DNA of 64,000 nt from Bacteroidota bacterium (GTDB taxonomy: Bacteria > Bacteroidota > Bacteroidia > Flavobacteriales_E > Vicingaceae). Both the position numbers and the translations under genes were made by a program. The notes beneath the pieces were generated by a model. It was not told the origin of the DNA. It saw only the letters and a list, made by a program, of their open reading frames with translations, and ran no database searches. Location of the stretch: positions 1-64,000 of the forward strand of contig JACPDX010000010.1 in the NCBI GenBank assembly GCA_016183805.1. The letters are read 5' to 3'. Of this stretch, positions 43,270 through 54,500 are shown piece after piece. Numbering within the stretch: the stretch's first letter is position 1; every line of letters starts with the position of its first letter.

Positions 43270-44082
43270 TCAATCCGCCACCTTAATAAAATACGATTCG
43301 GCATTGGGTAACCATTCGGTAATTCGTGCAATTCGGGTATCGTTACTTGGGTGAGTGCTTAAAAATTCAGGAACACTACTACCTCCACCGGAAGCAGCTT
43401 TCATACGTTGCCAGAAAGGGATAGCTTCTTTGGGTTCGTAACCTGCCATCGACATAAACACCATTCCTAATTTATCGGCTTCACTTTCGTGGTTTCGTCC
43501 ATAAGCCAAAATACCTAAACCAGTTGTAACACCATAAGCACTCAAAAACAAGGCTTGTGTTTCGGCTGGTTTTTCGTTTAAAGCAACAGCCAAACCTGCA
43601 GCTCCAACAGCAGCAACTAAACCTTGGCTCATACGTTCGTTTCCGTGTCGGGCAACTGCATGTGCAATTTCGTGTCCCATTACTACAGCCAAACCAGCAT
43701 CAGATTCTGCAACTGGCATTATGCCTTTATACACCACTACTTTACCACCAGGCATACACCAGGCATTCACTACATTTTGATTGACTAAATTGAATTCCCA
43801 TTTATAGCCATCCAATCGTTTGGCTAAACCGTTGTCTTTCATGTATTTTTCTACTGCATGAGAAATTCTGCCACCAACTCTTTTTACACGTTTGGTATCT
43901 TCAATTTGATCCGACATGGGTGGGTTTTCACCCAAAAAAGCATTGTATTGTGTTAAACTCATGCTCATCAACTGACTTTCGGGCAGTAAATTCATTTGTC
44001 TTCGACCTGATATTGGCACTTTAGCACACGATAAAATACCTATAACTAACAGTGTTAAAATACTATTTTTTAAATTTTTCAT
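43270..44082 (-). CDS. M48-family metallopeptidase, lipoprotein
   Basis: A 270-residue zinc protease with a lipoprotein signal peptide (LTLLVIGILSCAK, Cys near residue 19). The zinc motif is HEIAHAVARH and the third ligand is in ESEADKLG. It resembles the Oma1/LoiP/BepA group that handles misfolded outer-membrane proteins. It is attached to a periplasmic membrane face. A family C repeat lies just upstream. Confidence 0.92.
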   Translation of the reverse strand: MKNLKNSILTLLVIGILSCAKVPISGRRQMNLLPESQLMSMSLTQYNAFLGENPPMSDQIEDTKRVKRVGGRISHAVEKYMKDNGLAKRLDGYKWEFNLVNQNVVNAWCMPGGKVVVYKGIMPVAESDAGLAVVMGHEIAHAVARHGNERMSQGLVAAVGAAGLAVALNEKPAETQALFLSAYGVTTGLGILAYGRNHESEADKLGMVFMSMAGYEPKEAIPFWQRMKAASGGGSSVPEFLSTHPSNDTRIARITEWLPNAESYFIKVAD

Positions 44083-44112
44083 CTATAGATATTTATTGTT
44101 TTTGTAGGTCAG

Positions 44113-44173
44113 ATGGAATACGCCATGTTATCTTCATCACTGTTTGTGTACTTCGGCACGTGGCTATTTCATT
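44113..44173. repeat. Dispersed repeat, family C copy 1
   Basis: A 61-nt element bounded by imperfect inverted ends, ATGGAATACGCCA (44113-44125) and GTGGCTATTTCATT (44160-44173), with TTATCTTCATCA in between. It lies downstream of clpS. A second copy lies at 44498-44571. Confidence 0.8.
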
Positions 44174-44191
44174 AAATAAAACTAAGTATTA

Positions 44192-44467
44192 TTAATTGAT
44201 TTCTACGGTTAAACCATTTACTGCCAGAATTTCAGCTATAGATGATAAATCCTTGTAGACACCTTTTTTTACACTACATCTTCCTTTAAAATGAACCAAT
44301 GTTGCACATTGCTCTGCTTGAATAGCATCTTGATTACAATATTTAATCAATAAATCTATTACATGTTCAAAGGTATTTACATCATCGTTAAACAATACTA
44401 AATGGTATTGTTGTTGATTTTCATCCTTCTCTTGACTGATGATTTTTTTTAAAGTTTCGGTGTTCAT
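44192..44467 (-). CDS. clpS: ClpS adaptor protein
   Basis: A 91-residue adaptor that delivers N-degron substrates to the ClpA/ClpC protease. It contains the ClpS core LVLFNDDVNTFEHVIDLLIK and the binding-pocket segment CATLVHFKGRCSVKKG. No clp ATPase is adjacent. Family C repeats lie on both sides of it. Confidence 0.93.
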   Translation of the reverse strand: MNTETLKKIISQEKDENQQQYHLVLFNDDVNTFEHVIDLLIKYCNQDAIQAEQCATLVHFKGRCSVKKGVYKDLSSIAEILAVNGLTVEIN

Positions 44468-44497
44468 ATGTTAATATTTATTGTATTAATTTGTCAT

Positions 44498-44571
44498 ATG
44501 GAATACGCCAGTTTATCTCCATCAATCCCGATAACTATCGGGAATATGCTTTTGGAAGTGGCTATTTCATT
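44498..44571. repeat. Dispersed repeat, family C copy 2
   Basis: A 74-nt element with the same ends as copy 1: ATGGAATACGCCA (44498-44510) and GTGGCTATTTCATT (44558-44571). The interior contains a perfect hairpin CCCGATAACTATCGGG (44527-44542) absent from copy 1. Its right end overlaps the TGA stop (44569-44567) of the 2304-residue gene. Confidence 0.8.
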
Positions 44572-47500
44572 CTTTATAGTTTTTTACTAATTCTAATGCT
44601 TCATTTACCTCAATTGGTGTGCCATCTTTAAAAGCAATTACTTTTGGAGATTTAATTCCCTCAACTTTCATTTCAATTTGTAAATCTAAAGCCGATGGAT
44701 AGTCTGGGTACGACCCAATAGTATAAACCGTTTTACCATTATTTTCCGTAATTTTAATTCCTTTACCGGACAATCTTAAATACACAGATGCATCATCAAC
44801 AGGAACCTCATCTTCATATTCGCCTAACAATACTTTATATTCTATATTAAGCTCCTTACCCACTTCTACTTGGTTTATTTTTGGTTTAACATCAGTATTC
44901 ATTTCATTTTCTGTGGGTTGAACAGTATTATTGTTTATTGTACTCGATTCGTCAGGTAGTTTAGTGTTGGTAATATTGTTAGTGGCAGGCCTAACTTCAT
45001 TATTCACGTTAACATTATCATTTCCTAAAGCAACAATTTTTGGATTTTTAACTCCTTCAGCCTTCATTTTAGCTCTAGAATCGTTAGCAGCATTAAAATC
45101 AGAATATGGTCCCATCGAATAAACCGTTTTTCCATTCTTTTCTTCCACCTTTATTCCCATGTTCGATAATTTTAAATAAACCGCTGCCTCTTCAACCGGA
45201 ACTTCATCTGAATACTCTCCCAAAATTAAGGTGTAAACAATTTTTGATTCATTACTAGGAACAGTATTATTAATGGACTGGTTACTGGTTGCCGGTTGAG
45301 AAGTACTGTTGTTTCCAGAAGTAGATGCCATATTATTTTTATCAGCCATAAAATCAATCGCTTCGTTCACTCCTACTCTATTTCCGTTGGCATAAGCGAT
45401 TACAAATGCGTCAGTAATTCCCAATGTTCTAATTCTGTCTTTTGCAGCATTAGCTTCGTTCAAAGTAGAATATTTTCCCGATGTATATCTGATTAATCCG
45501 TTAGCAGTTCGTTCACTATTTAAAGGAGTTACGTTGTTTAATTGCTCAGCAGTAATTGGTTTTGAATACACCCCAACTTGAACAGTAAAGAAAACACCTT
45601 TAATTTTATTTACATCGGTAGAAATGCCATCCTCAACCAATTCAACATTGGTTTTTGGAGCTGGAATGGTTTTGTTGGAAGTTGCAGGTTCAAAGTTTGA
45701 GGTTTGAGGTTGTTGCTGACTATTGTTTGTGGACTGAGAACTGTTATCTGTAATTGTTCCACCAACCATAGCTCTGGCTTCATTAATATTTATTCTTTTG
45801 CCATTAAAAAAAGCAACAACAAATGCATCGGGATAACCAATGGTTCTGATGGCATTTTTGGCTTCGTTAGCCATGTTAAAGGTTTTAAATAAACCGGCAG
45901 TATAACGAGTAATTCCGTTTCCTGCATCTTCTGCCATAATTGGTGCAAACCCTCTAAAATGATCTTGAGGAATAGGGTTTCTAAAGGCACCAATCTGTAC
46001 CTTAAACACTAACCCTTCCGGTAATTTTACAGATGAAGGTATTCTTTTGTTTTCGTTGTAAGCCGCAGATTTATTTGGTGTAAACACAAAAATTTGGTCG
46101 GTTAATACTTGTGGAATTTCATCAACAGTAGCCATGTTGGTGGTATTATTTGTAGGTTGTGTTACTGTTGTATTTGATTCATTATTAGAGGTATTAGTTG
46201 TATTTTCATTAACAACTTCAGGCGTGGTTGTTTCTATATTTTCTGAAGTTATCACAGGATTTTCAATAACCTCTGGAGTACTATTTTCTTCAATATTATT
46301 ATTCTCTACAGCTAATTCAGGTTGAGTAGTTTCTGTTGTTGTTTCATTTACATTGTTATTTGAAGCAGTATTTTCTTCAATAGTATTATCATTTTCTACA
46401 GCTAATTCAAGTTGATTGTTAACATTAGTAGGTGCTGTTTTGTTTATATTATTCGCAATAGCTTCAGCCAAGAAATTATTATCGAATGTTTCTGCTTTTT
46501 CAATAGCTCTTATTGCATTAGCATTATCGGTTGAGGCTAAAATATTTTCAGCTTTTTTAGTTTTTTCAAGAGCTGTCAATTCTTTGTTTGTTGCTGTAGT
46601 TCTACGTTCAGAGGCTTTGGTTTCATTATCCAAAATCATCGTGTTTAACTTCTCAATTTGTCCAAGTAATTTTGTTTTAGCAGCTCCTTGAGCTCCTGCA
46701 GCCATAGCATTTAAACTTATACCCAATGTTTTTTGATCGTCAGCTTCTTCTTTAAACTTATCTGCTTGAATGTAATCTACTTCTGCTTCTTTAACTAATC
46801 TCCTTGATTCTTGTTTTTCATTGACATAAGTTAAATAATCCGTTGAATTTTTAATTTCATTTATCTCTGATGATGAAAGATTATTAATTTGAGTCTGATC
46901 TTGTGCTGTAAATTTTTCATTACTTATTTCTAGTCGGTTGTTGTTAATTTCCTCCACAGTACTTTTTTCCTGAAGAGTCAATTCGTCAGCTTTAGCATAA
47001 CTAATTTCTGCATCTTTTCTTAACTGAACAGCTTTTTCTTTATTGGCATTTGATTCAGTAATCAATGCTTCTTTCTCAAAATCATCACTAGTTCTGGAGG
47101 CACTATCTTGTAACACTATAGCCAATTTTTCTAATCTGGTGGCTTCTTGTTCTGCTAATTTCGCTTCAAATTTTTCAACATCAGAAGGCATACTGACATT
47201 TGATGGTTGATAAATTTGTGTATTACTTACTGAAGTATTATTATTCGTTTCAATTTCATTGTTGGTATTGGCAGATGAATTATTTACCAAATTAGCGTTA
47301 GTTGATGTGTTTGAATTATTATTATCTAAAGATGTAGCATTATTGTTAAGAGTTGTATTTGTTTCAGGTAACGATGCAATAACTTCAGCAGCAGGTTTAC
47401 TACTATACAACTCAATGGCTTTACGTTGTTTTTCGATAGCCGTTTTTTCTAATTTTTCGGCTTTCTCAAAAGAGGAAGATTGAGCTGCGTAAGTTGATGA

Positions 47501-50500
47501 GCTTTGAGCTTTTATCCTCTCCTCCTGTGCTTTTTCAAAGTAGGTATTGGCTTCATCTGTATTAAGTTCAGCTAAAATAGCATTATCATTTTCTGAGTTG
47601 GCATTTTGTTTAACTTTTGAAATAGCCTCTTGATTATTATAATATTCTGTTTTATTTGTTTTCTCATAAACCCTTGCTAATTCCATCTGTTTTGCATCTT
47701 GCTCAGCTTTAAGATTTGAGGCTTCATTAAGCAATTGTTCTTTCTCGGTTTCATTTTTTGAAGCATAAGCTAAAGTTGTTTTTTCTTCAACCTGTTTGTT
47801 TAGTTCGATAATGTTTTCTTTTAAACTATTCGCTTCTTCTAATGCTGCAACTGCCGAACCCGAGGAATACTCAAACCCATCTATATTTGTAGTAATAGCA
47901 TTAACAGCAACTGTTTCCGTTACATTAGTTGTATTGTTTTGGTCTGTTTCAGTACTTGGATTAGTGGTATTGTTGGAACTACTGTTTTTTAATGCCATCA
48001 ATGATTCTTGTTGACTTGAAGATAATTTGATGTCTGAAAGTTGATCATTTAATGCAGCCTTTTCATTATTCAGGCTATTAATTCTTTCCATTATAGATTC
48101 TTTTTCAGTATCATTTGCGATACCTAATTGTTCATTTTTAAGGTTAATTTCTTCATTTATTGAATTAACCCATGCGGTTAATACTTTTTCTTTTTCTTTT
48201 TTCGAAGCTAAAGGATCAACAATATTATCTGCACTAGTAATTTGATTGTTGTAATCGGTCGTGTAATCCAGTACTTCACCATTAGCACTTACAACTTTAC
48301 TATCGTACTTACTATAATCAATTGTATTCGAATTTGTTGGAGATATTTCGTTTGTCGTTTCCGATTCATTAACAGCAATTGGTTGTTCTTCTGTAGTTAG
48401 TTTATCATTGTATAATGCAATGTACTCTTTGTTACTCGTCAGTTGATTTTCTATTTCTTCAATCCTGTTTACTAAATTTATTTTATCTTCTCCCTCAGCA
48501 CTTTTTAACTCTATTTTCTTTAACAACAATTCTTGTTCATTGGCATTTTTCCATTGTTCATAAACAGCAACTTTTTCTTTAATGGTTGAAGGTGTACTTT
48601 CTTTCTCGTCTAAAACAGCAAGCTGATTTTCGTAATTAGAGGAATAATCAATAATATCACCTTGAGCATTTGTAATAGTAGCAGGAGATGTTTGTTCAGA
48701 AGTATTTAAGGTTTGTGAATTGTTAACTGTGGACTGAGTACTGGCAACTGCCAACTGTTCTTCGGCTTCTTTTTGTTTTTCAGTTTTTAAATTCTTAAGG
48801 ACTTCTATTCTACTGGTAATTTTCGTTTTATCGTTTAAATTATCAGCAACTTGTAATTGTTTTTCTTTAATGGCAATTTCTTCATTAATATCGGCAATCC
48901 AATCTTGGTTAATTTTAGCCATTTCTAACGATTTTTGATACTCATTAGTATTTTGTTGAGCATCAACTAACCTGGAACTGTGTTTTGAGCTGTAATCAAT
49001 AATTTTACCTTCTTCAGAAATAATACTAAATTCATCTTTGTGTTCTTTTAAATCAAATTTTTCAATATTGTTTGTAGCTATAAGAGGTTCTTCAGAAGGA
49101 TACAAGCCAACCAATCCTTGTTTTTCGAAAAATAAAATGTCGTTATTTAACGTGGTTTTATCTGTAGTTTTTGTTGGAGTTTGTGCATTTGTTTTTGATA
49201 CTGCCGCAATAATATCGGTTGAAGTTGCATAATTATTTTTCAAATCTTTCAATTCTTTGGCAATTTTAGTTTCTTTTTCGATAGCAACTCCTAAATCATA
49301 TTTGGTATCTTCCAAATCGATGTTTAAAGCATTAACTTCTGCTTGTAAGGTTTCTTTTTCTGGTTTTTTTGATGTTTTATTTATCTTGTCTTTTAACCCA
49401 TCTATTTGCTCTACTAGCTCAGTTTCTCTATTGGTTAATTCAATAGTATTATTTCTTATCTTACTGTATTCTAATTCTTTTTCAGACAATTTATCATCTA
49501 AAATTGTTTTTTCGGTTGTTAAAGCCGATTCCTTATTGTATGTTGAGTTGGTTATTTCCTCTAATTTAGAATAATTTGTTTCTGCCTCACTCCTATTTCC
49601 TGCATTAATTTTTGATGCAATTGCAGTGCTTAATTCAGCAGATTTTTTTACATCACTTTCTCGCTCTACAGCTTCACTTTCAAGTGTTTTTGCTATATTT
49701 AGTGACGCGACAGCTTCGTTAGCCAATTTAGCTGCTTTTAATTTTAGTTGTTCTGCTTCAATAAATGCCGAAGTTTTAACGTTCAAATCCTGAGATTCTT
49801 TGGCTATATTAACGTTCTCCTGATATTGATTATAAACGGTTTTTGCTTCTGCACTTTTTTGGGCAGCCAAATCGTAGGCTTGATTAGATTGTACTCTTGA
49901 TAATTTAGCATTATCAGCTAATTCACCTGAACTTTTTTTAGCATTGTCAACCAATTGCTGATTAGATAAATTTGCCAAATTTGGAGCTTCAGTTAAATCA
50001 GTATTGTCGATGTTTGTATTTAACTCCTCTTCAGTTAAATTAACATCCATTTTTGCTTTGTTTTTTAATAAATTCTCAACGATTAATGGATCCGAAATAT
50101 CAAATTCATCAGATTCGTTAAACAGGTTTTTAACTACTAATTTTTCGCTATCTCCTTGTCCTACTAGTCTCAATTCTTGTTTCAACGCTCTAAAGCCTTC
50201 TAATGAAGGTAATTCAATCACTGCAGAGTGTACTGGAGCATCATTTGTAGTTTCAACTAAAATTTTAAATTTTCCACCATTACCCGGGAAAACCAATACA
50301 TAATTTCCGTTAGCTGCATTAGAAGAAAACACACCATATTTTTTATCTTTTTCAGCATCCATAATGGTAATGGTAGCTGATTTCATGTTAGGGTTAGATT
50401 CTGCAATAAAAAATCCTTTAACAATAGTATTTTCAGCAGGTTGTCTATCCACCTGAACTTTATAAACAGTTAATTCGCCTTGTTTACTGGCTCTTGAAGA

Positions 50501-51481
50501 TGCAAAATAAGCCAGTTCATTGTCAATGTCCGAAATAAATAAAATATCATCATCCGGAGTATTTATTGGAAAATCTAAATTTTCAGGAAACGACCATTCA
50601 CCAGTAGCTTGGTCAAGTGTTGATTTAAAAATATCATACCCCCCCATACTATTATAACCTTTTGAAGAAAAATACAGGGTTTTCCCGTCCGGATGTAAAA
50701 AAGGATAATCTTCATCAAATTTTGTATTAATTTTTGGAAATTGAGAAGGATTACTCCATTCTCCATTAGGTAATTTAACTACTTTAAAAATGTCTTTGCC
50801 ATTTTTACCATCATTACCATACGATGAAAAAACAACCATTGTTGGTTGGTCGCCTAAATGAATTATAGTTGTTTCGTTTTTTTTAAGGTCAATTTTTGTT
50901 TTAAACTCATCGGGTTTAACTATAATTTTACCGCCAATTCCACGTAAATCATAACTTCTGAAAAACTCGGTAGCCTTAATTTCTTTTTTTACCAAAACCC
51001 CAATATCGGTCATACTTTTTATTAAAGTAACCCCATTTCTACACATTTCTATTTTTCGGTTAACCTGAAACTTTTCGATATCTTGAGCAATACCTTTTTC
51101 TCTAAATTTATTATAATTCAATTCTGCTTCAATAAACAAATATTCATGGTGAAGTGCTGATGCTAAAAAATAAAATGCTAAAGGATTTACATTGGGTTTA
51201 GAAACGGCAAATCGTAAATATTTTAAAGCATTTTCTTTTTCTCTATTGCCATAAAAATAACTTGCTCCGTACTTATAATTATAATCTGGGTCTTTTGGGT
51301 ATAAACTTAATAATTGAGAATATAAAGGAAGGGCTTCTAAATAGTTTTCCTCATCAAAAAAAGTTTGTGCAGCTTTTTTTAATTCTTCTTGTGACGAGTA
51401 TTGAGCATTAACATCGGTTAATACCAATACCATTGCAAAAAGCAATAAAACTATTTTATAAAAAGTTGTTTTTAAAATCAT
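44567..51481 (-). CDS. Giant envelope protein: TPR, PD40 propeller, coiled coils, SPOR-like repeats
   Basis: A 2304-residue secreted protein with a signal peptide (VLLLFAMVLVLTDVNAQ). TPR-like helices (about 30-110) come first, then WD40-like PD40 blades (about 205-350; PFLHPDGKTLYFSSKGYNSM, FASSRAS) and a small beta domain. Some 1300 residues of acidic, coiled-coil, low-complexity sequence follow. They include three related modules that start (G)DIIDYSSNY-like and contain W...NEEI.LK..QL, about 120 residues apart. A Thr/Asn/Glu-rich linker leads to four SPOR-like repeats near the C-terminus (FKVQIGAFRNP, FTVQVGVYSKP, YTLILGEYSDEVP, YKVLLGEYEDEVP). SPOR domains bind denuded peptidoglycan; a structural cell-envelope role is likely. 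The start codon is ATG. The stop lies within a dispersed repeat. Confidence 0.85.
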   Translation of the reverse strand: MILKTTFYKIVLLLFAMVLVLTDVNAQYSSQEELKKAAQTFFDEENYLEALPLYSQLLSLYPKDPDYNYKYGASYFYGNREKENALKYLRFAVSKPNVNPLAFYFLASALHHEYLFIEAELNYNKFREKGIAQDIEKFQVNRKIEMCRNGVTLIKSMTDIGVLVKKEIKATEFFRSYDLRGIGGKIIVKPDEFKTKIDLKKNETTIIHLGDQPTMVVFSSYGNDGKNGKDIFKVVKLPNGEWSNPSQFPKINTKFDEDYPFLHPDGKTLYFSSKGYNSMGGYDIFKSTLDQATGEWSFPENLDFPINTPDDDILFISDIDNELAYFASSRASKQGELTVYKVQVDRQPAENTIVKGFFIAESNPNMKSATITIMDAEKDKKYGVFSSNAANGNYVLVFPGNGGKFKILVETTNDAPVHSAVIELPSLEGFRALKQELRLVGQGDSEKLVVKNLFNESDEFDISDPLIVENLLKNKAKMDVNLTEEELNTNIDNTDLTEAPNLANLSNQQLVDNAKKSSGELADNAKLSRVQSNQAYDLAAQKSAEAKTVYNQYQENVNIAKESQDLNVKTSAFIEAEQLKLKAAKLANEAVASLNIAKTLESEAVERESDVKKSAELSTAIASKINAGNRSEAETNYSKLEEITNSTYNKESALTTEKTILDDKLSEKELEYSKIRNNTIELTNRETELVEQIDGLKDKINKTSKKPEKETLQAEVNALNIDLEDTKYDLGVAIEKETKIAKELKDLKNNYATSTDIIAAVSKTNAQTPTKTTDKTTLNNDILFFEKQGLVGLYPSEEPLIATNNIEKFDLKEHKDEFSIISEEGKIIDYSSKHSSRLVDAQQNTNEYQKSLEMAKINQDWIADINEEIAIKEKQLQVADNLNDKTKITSRIEVLKNLKTEKQKEAEEQLAVASTQSTVNNSQTLNTSEQTSPATITNAQGDIIDYSSNYENQLAVLDEKESTPSTIKEKVAVYEQWKNANEQELLLKKIELKSAEGEDKINLVNRIEEIENQLTSNKEYIALYNDKLTTEEQPIAVNESETTNEISPTNSNTIDYSKYDSKVVSANGEVLDYTTDYNNQITSADNIVDPLASKKEKEKVLTAWVNSINEEINLKNEQLGIANDTEKESIMERINSLNNEKAALNDQLSDIKLSSSQQESLMALKNSSSNNTTNPSTETDQNNTTNVTETVAVNAITTNIDGFEYSSGSAVAALEEANSLKENIIELNKQVEEKTTLAYASKNETEKEQLLNEASNLKAEQDAKQMELARVYEKTNKTEYYNNQEAISKVKQNANSENDNAILAELNTDEANTYFEKAQEERIKAQSSSTYAAQSSSFEKAEKLEKTAIEKQRKAIELYSSKPAAEVIASLPETNTTLNNNATSLDNNNSNTSTNANLVNNSSANTNNEIETNNNTSVSNTQIYQPSNVSMPSDVEKFEAKLAEQEATRLEKLAIVLQDSASRTSDDFEKEALITESNANKEKAVQLRKDAEISYAKADELTLQEKSTVEEINNNRLEISNEKFTAQDQTQINNLSSSEINEIKNSTDYLTYVNEKQESRRLVKEAEVDYIQADKFKEEADDQKTLGISLNAMAAGAQGAAKTKLLGQIEKLNTMILDNETKASERRTTATNKELTALEKTKKAENILASTDNANAIRAIEKAETFDNNFLAEAIANNINKTAPTNVNNQLELAVENDNTIEENTASNNNVNETTTETTQPELAVENNNIEENSTPEVIENPVITSENIETTTPEVVNENTTNTSNNESNTTVTQPTNNTTNMATVDEIPQVLTDQIFVFTPNKSAAYNENKRIPSSVKLPEGLVFKVQIGAFRNPIPQDHFRGFAPIMAEDAGNGITRYTAGLFKTFNMANEAKNAIRTIGYPDAFVVAFFNGKRININEARAMVGGTITDNSSQSTNNSQQQPQTSNFEPATSNKTIPAPKTNVELVEDGISTDVNKIKGVFFTVQVGVYSKPITAEQLNNVTPLNSERTANGLIRYTSGKYSTLNEANAAKDRIRTLGITDAFVIAYANGNRVGVNEAIDFMADKNNMASTSGNNSTSQPATSNQSINNTVPSNESKIVYTLILGEYSDEVPVEEAAVYLKLSNMGIKVEEKNGKTVYSMGPYSDFNAANDSRAKMKAEGVKNPKIVALGNDNVNVNNEVRPATNNITNTKLPDESSTINNNTVQPTENEMNTDVKPKINQVEVGKELNIEYKVLLGEYEDEVPVDDASVYLRLSGKGIKITENNGKTVYTIGSYPDYPSALDLQIEMKVEGIKSPKVIAFKDGTPIEVNEALELVKNYKE

Positions 51482-51552
51482 TTCATGATTAAATCAATCG
51501 ACAAAATTACGAATATAATGAATTGATGCAAAAAACATGCTTTTTACTAAAA

Positions 51553-54500
51553 TTAATCGTCAAATTTTCTGACAAAATCTATTTTCTTTTTTTCTGATGA
51601 ATACATAAATTGATAAGGTTCTTGCCCTTTTTCAGCTTTTGCTTTTCTCTTATCAGGTTTTGTTTCTTGTATTATTGTATTGAAATCTGCATCCGAAGAA
51701 ATAGCCTGCATCATACCTCTGGTATAATTAAAGAAATACCAATTGTTTTTATCTATTTCCAAATAAATATTTAAAATATCTCCACTTCTTTTCTTTACAA
51801 TTTCAATTTTTCCATCCACGTATTTATTCACTTGTTCTTTTCCAATATTGCTAATTCCTATTTTACTGAACGATTTATATCTTTTATTTACGTCGTCCCA
51901 TTTGAATTTAACATCATTAAATACCAAGGCTTTTTTTAGTTCTTCAGGTAATTTTTTAAATTCACCATAAAGGTTGGCTTGTGCAATTAATTTATCAGCT
52001 TCTGTTTTACCTATCACTTCTCTTAACCCTTTTTCAAAGGTTGGTCTGTCTAGTTTTGCAGGATCTAACTCACTTGCTTGTTGTAGTTTTTTGGATATAT
52101 TTCGAAGAGCATCTTCATTGAAAAAGAAATCAATAAGCATAACCAAATCGAAGACTACATCATTATCGATTAAATTTTGGTTAATCACACCTGCCGAATT
52201 AATATCAACTTGCCCTAAATCAGCACTTAAGTTTATTTTACCTTCGGCATACGATTTACAATTTTTAGTATTTAAACTTAAATAGTTTCCTCCAAACGAC
52301 ATTTCTTGAAGCTTGTCTTTGTTGGATATTTTATATTCACTATTTTCTTTATCGTAATGTAAAAAACCAGTAGCTCGTATCACTTCTAAATTGCTGTAAT
52401 TCTTTTTATTATTCACAAATGAGGTATAAATGCCTAATGAATCAGGGCTTGAATATATACCGGCATAAAGTGGATTTTTAAATACATCCAGGGTGTTGGT
52501 ATCTATAGGTATATAAATATCATTGGGATTTATTTGAGATTCGAAAGTAAACCAATCTCTATTAATTAAATTACAATCGTGTAAAATCCTACCTCTTCCG
52601 TCAAAAGTTAAGAACTCATTGTTTGCAAATAATTTAATTTTTCCTTTATACTCGTAAAACGGGCTTAACTTAAAGTTAGCTGTATCAGAAATTTGTCCTG
52701 TTGCATAAGTTTGACCTGTTGTATCTACACCAATGTTTTCTAAGTATATCGTTTGGGTAGTAGAGAGTTCATCAACATAATCTATATTTCCGGTACCTGC
52801 ATATTTTCGTTTTCCAAAAACATTAACTGTTGCATCATAAATATGATGATTTTGAGTAACATAACTTGCTACAATTTTAGCATTGTGTAAGGTTTTCATT
52901 TTTGCTTGTTTCTCAACAATAACATTTCCACTATCGGGATAAACCATAGCATCAGCAACATTCATGAACTTAACACCTTCGGCATTTATAATTTTTTTTC
53001 TTAAATCGTATTTGGCTTTTGTAGAGAAAAAGCTTAACGAATCTTGTTCAGGATGAACAGAAATAAACTGAGCACCCTCTAACTTAACATCGGCAGCATC
53101 TGCATCTTTTTGTTCTCCGGCACTTAATTCAATTCCATCGGTGTCCATAAACCATTTGAATTCGTCCATGTAACAGATGTATTGATTTTGAGGAAATTCA
53201 ATAAATGAGCCGCCTCCATTTGACTTAAACTGTCCAAATCGTTCTTTAAAACTTACAAAAGCATTAACATTTGTTGTAGAAAATGTTAACTCTCCCGCAA
53301 GTTCAGCATCTTTTAATCTAAAATTTGCGGTATCAGCACTAAATTCACTAAATCTGAAGCTAATTTCGTTTGATTCTAATTCTGCTTTCTCAAACTCAAA
53401 AGTTCCTGAACCAAATAGTCCGTCCGGCTGAATTCTGGTTTGTCCGTGCATTACCGATTTCATATCATACATTTTAATAGGCTCTGTAATCTGTTTATGA
53501 ATCATGTAATCTTTTTTAGGGAACCAAGTGGTTTTTATATTAACTCCTTCCACAGGAGGAAATTCAACTGCAACAGGATTTTCTTTAACGTTGTAGCTTT
53601 GTGCCACTGCTATCATTGAATCGGGTAAAAAGATAAATTCGTTGGAAAAAGTTGTGGAAGCAATATATTCTAATTTACCATCGCCTTTTAACCCATTATG
53701 GCTCAATTGTATTTCATTGGTAAATTTTCCTTTATTTCCATACATGGGATAACCTTCTGGTGGAGTTTTTCTAATAAAACCAAGTGAATGGTCGGCTTGC
53801 AAGGTTAAAGTTTCTTCAAAATCAGGGAATATTCCAGCCGATTGTAAGGTTCCATCAAATCGTAATGAAGCATTGGTAAAATTATCTAAACTATCAATGG
53901 TAAAAGGTTTTACCTGAAAGTAAAAATTATCTCTTTTATAGGAACCTCCTTGAATGGAACTTCTATCATAATATACGTAAGATTCTTTAAAACTATTTAA
54001 AATAGGATACTCAGCAAAAGGTTTAACTCCTGATTTATTGTTTGGTTTATCAATCAACAAATCGCCATTAATTTTATTAATTACTGTTTTTACGGGCATA
54101 ATAATAGGTTTTCCTAAGTCGTCGATTTTACCGGTTTCTGCATAAATTCTAAGCGAATCTACATTGGGCATGTTAATTTTAAATTCATCATATTTGAATG
54201 AAAAATTACTTCCCATAATATCAAAACGACCTGCTTGAACAACTCCGCTAAAATCAAAATCTCTATTTTTCTTTAAAATCAATTCTTTTTTATCAGGATA
54301 AATAGTAACTTGTTGGGAATCACTTAAATGAATACTATTAACTCCTCTTAAAGTTAAATCGTAGTTTAATAAACTCAACGTACCGTTTGAAGCTCCTTGA
54401 ATATTTGAAGAGAAATTTATTACATCATAATCAAGTTTTCCGGCACTCGATTTTACCCAATCTAGTAATTTTGGTTTAACAATAAAATTCATGTTATCAT

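Noticed and set aside
45704-47483. Plus-strand frames opposite the 2304-residue gene
   Set aside because: They are shadows of its low-complexity coding sequence, hydrophobic only because the antisense of Glu/Asn/Thr codons reads that way.
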